13,004 nucleotides of DNA from Frankiaceae bacterium. GTDB lineage: Bacteria; Actinomycetota; Actinomycetes; JAVEEB01. Made by a program: the position numbers and the translations under genes. Below the pieces are notes generated by a model. That model had not been told where the DNA came from. It was given only the letters and a program-made list of their open reading frames with translations, and made no database searches. The stretch lies in assembly GCA_030840665.1 (NCBI GenBank), contig JAVEEB010000379.1, forward strand, positions 1 through 13,004, in the 5' to 3' direction. Positions 11,354 through 13,004 of this stretch are shown here, piece after piece (within the stretch, counting starts at the first letter, position 1; each line of letters starts with the position of its first letter).

Positions 11354-12994
11354 ATGGTCGACCCACGCGCAGGACAGCTCGCAGGCCCTTCGGATCTGAT
11401 CGACGTGGCGCAACTCGTCACGGCGTACTACACGCTGCACCCTGATGCGGACGACCCGGCACAACGCGTCTCCTTCGGAACGTCCGGCCACCGCGGGTCG
11501 GCCTTCAACACCGCGTTCAACGACGACCACATCGCGGCGACCAGCCAGGCCATCTGCGACTACCGCGCGGCCGCCGGCACGACGGGGCCGCTGTTCCTCG
11601 CCAAGGACACGCACGCGCTGTCCGAGCCCGCCTTCGCGACCGCGCTCGAGGTGTTCGCGGCCAACGGCGTCACGGTGCTGGTCGACGCGCGCGGCCGGTA
11701 CACCCCGACGCCGGCGCTCAGCCATGCCGTTCTGACGTACAACGCACGAGGCGGCCGCGCCGTCGCGGACGGCGTCGTCATCACGCCGTCGCACAACCCG
11801 CCGGGCGACGGCGGTTTCAAGTACAACCCACCCGACGGCGGGCCGGCGGGCAGCGACATCACGAAGGTGATCCAGGACCGCGCGAACGACCTGCTACGCA
11901 AGAGACTTGATGGCGTACGACGAATTCCCTTCGCTCGGGCGCGCGCTGCCGACACGACCGGGACGTACGACTTTCTTGCTTCCTACATTGACGACTTGCC
12001 GTCGGTGCTCGACCTCGACGCGGTCCGTGACGCGGGCGTGCGGATCGGCGCCGACGCGCTCGGCGGCGCGTCCGTCGACTACTGGGGCGAGATCGCCGAC
12101 CGGCACCGCCTCGACCTGACCGTGGTCAATCCGCTCGTCGACCCGACGTGGCGGTTCATGACGCTGGACTGGGACGGCAAGATCCGGATGGACTGCTCGT
12201 CGCCGTACGCGATGGCGTCCCTCATCGGAAAGAAGGACGACTTCGCCATCGCGACCGGCAACGACGCCGACGCGGACCGCCACGGCATCGTGACTCCCGA
12301 CGGCGGCCTCCTGAACCCCAACCACTTCCTGGCCGTCGCCATCGAGTACCTGTTCGGGCACCGGCCGAACTGGCCCGTTGGTGCGGCGATCGGCAAGACG
12401 CTCGTGAGTTCGTCGATGATCGACCGCGTCGCCACCGAGCTGGGCCGCACGTTGCTGGAGGTGCCCGTGGGCTTCAAGTGGTTCGTGCCCGGGCTGCTCG
12501 ACGGCTCGGTCGGCTTCGGTGGCGAGGAGAGCGCCGGCGCCTCTTTCCTGCGCCGCGACGGGCGCGTGTGGACGACGGACAAGGACGGAATTCTCCTGTG
12601 TCTGCTGGCTTCCGAGATCCTCGCGGTCACGGGGGAGTCGCCGTCGCAGCGGTACGCGGCCTTGGTCGCGAGGCATGGTGACCCGGCGTACGCTCGCGTC
12701 GACGCTCCCGCGACGCGCGAGGAGAAGGCGATCCTGGCGGCTCTCTCGCCGGAGCAGGTGAAGGCGACGGAAGTCGCCGGTGAGCCGATCACCGCAACGC
12801 TCACGACGGCGCCTGGCAACGGCGCCGCCATCGGTGGACTGAAGGTCACCACGCAGTCAGGCTGGTTCGCCGCCCGCCCGTCCGGCACCGAGGATGTGTA
12901 CAAGATCTACGCCGAGAGCTTCAAGGGGCCGGAGCACCTCGCGCGGATCCAGGAGGAGGCCCGCTCGGTCGTGTCCGCCGCTCTCGCCGGCTGA
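11354..12994 (+). CDS. pgm: Phosphoglucomutase, alpha-D-glucose phosphate-specific
   Basis: This cytoplasmic enzyme interconverts glucose-6-phosphate and glucose-1-phosphate, feeding UDP-/ADP-glucose, trehalose, glycogen and cell-wall sugars. The 546-aa length is that of the E. coli Pgm type, clearly longer than ManB. Motifs in order are the N-terminal FGTSGHRG, the phosphoserine loop TPSHNPPGDGG (Ser146), the Mg2+ site DADADR (304-309), the sugar loop GGEESAG (389-395), and the phosphate-binding RPSGTEDVYKIYAES (from 508). ATG 11354 is preceded by GGAGGAG (11343-11349) with a 4-nt gap, and the protein then begins MVDPRAGQLAGPSDLIDV as is usual for the family. A TTG at 11309 would add 15 residues but has no comparable site. 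The gene is complete, and only 10 bases of the window follow it. Confidence 0.96.
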   Translation: MVDPRAGQLAGPSDLIDVAQLVTAYYTLHPDADDPAQRVSFGTSGHRGSAFNTAFNDDHIAATSQAICDYRAAAGTTGPLFLAKDTHALSEPAFATALEVFAANGVTVLVDARGRYTPTPALSHAVLTYNARGGRAVADGVVITPSHNPPGDGGFKYNPPDGGPAGSDITKVIQDRANDLLRKRLDGVRRIPFARARAADTTGTYDFLASYIDDLPSVLDLDAVRDAGVRIGADALGGASVDYWGEIADRHRLDLTVVNPLVDPTWRFMTLDWDGKIRMDCSSPYAMASLIGKKDDFAIATGNDADADRHGIVTPDGGLLNPNHFLAVAIEYLFGHRPNWPVGAAIGKTLVSSSMIDRVATELGRTLLEVPVGFKWFVPGLLDGSVGFGGEESAGASFLRRDGRVWTTDKDGILLCLLASEILAVTGESPSQRYAALVARHGDPAYARVDAPATREEKAILAALSPEQVKATEVAGEPITATLTTAPGNGAAIGGLKVTTQSGWFAARPSGTEDVYKIYAESFKGPEHLARIQEEARSVVSAALAG

Positions 12995-13004
12995 GCGACC
13001 GCGG

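Overview
The window is high-GC actinobacterial DNA (Actinomycetota). The evidence is strong G/C bias at third codon positions, GTG and TTG starts, and a gene order typical of that phylum: DUF5719-like, zincin-like protein, DUF3499, phosphomannomutase, Trm112-like, SIS-domain isomerase. I cannot place it below phylum from sequence alone. It reads as an ordinary chromosomal region. I see no tRNA, rRNA, insertion sequence, CRISPR array, phage gene or integration site.

Left part (1-4630). The 3' end of a DUF5719-like secreted protein gene converges on a zincin-family protein gene that has lost its HExxH motif, with a 16-bp tandem repeat between them. Divergently follow a DUF3499 zinc-binding protein and a 94-aa protein with a TFIIS-like zinc ribbon. 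Then comes a tightly coupled three-gene operon with two ATGA overlaps: manB (phosphomannomutase), a Trm112-like zinc protein, and a SIS-domain phosphoglucose/phosphomannose isomerase. Isomerase plus mutase would convert fructose-6-phosphate to mannose-6-phosphate to mannose-1-phosphate, the precursor of GDP-mannose.

Middle part (4634-10073), all on the minus strand. In transcription order: a secreted GH25 muramidase with fibronectin/Ig-like C-terminal domains; an MptB-type polyprenol-phosphomannose-dependent mannosyltransferase; a SigE-family ECF sigma factor; an overlapping single-pass membrane protein (putative anti-sigma factor) with no zinc motif; and a secreted helical protein built of 11-residue repeats. 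The mannosyltransferase would use mannose made by the left operon to build cell-envelope mannan. The theme of the region is the cell envelope.

Right part (10296-12994), plus strand: a CorA-family Mg2+ channel with a GQN instead of GMN signature, then alpha-D-glucose phosphoglucomutase (pgm), which makes glucose-1-phosphate.

The sequence shows no clear novel system. The most unusual items are the hendecad-repeat secreted protein beside the sigma/anti-sigma pair, the TFIIS-like zinc ribbon, the run of small zinc proteins next to mannose metabolism, a perfect 10-bp hairpin upstream of the muramidase gene, and several starts that look leaderless.
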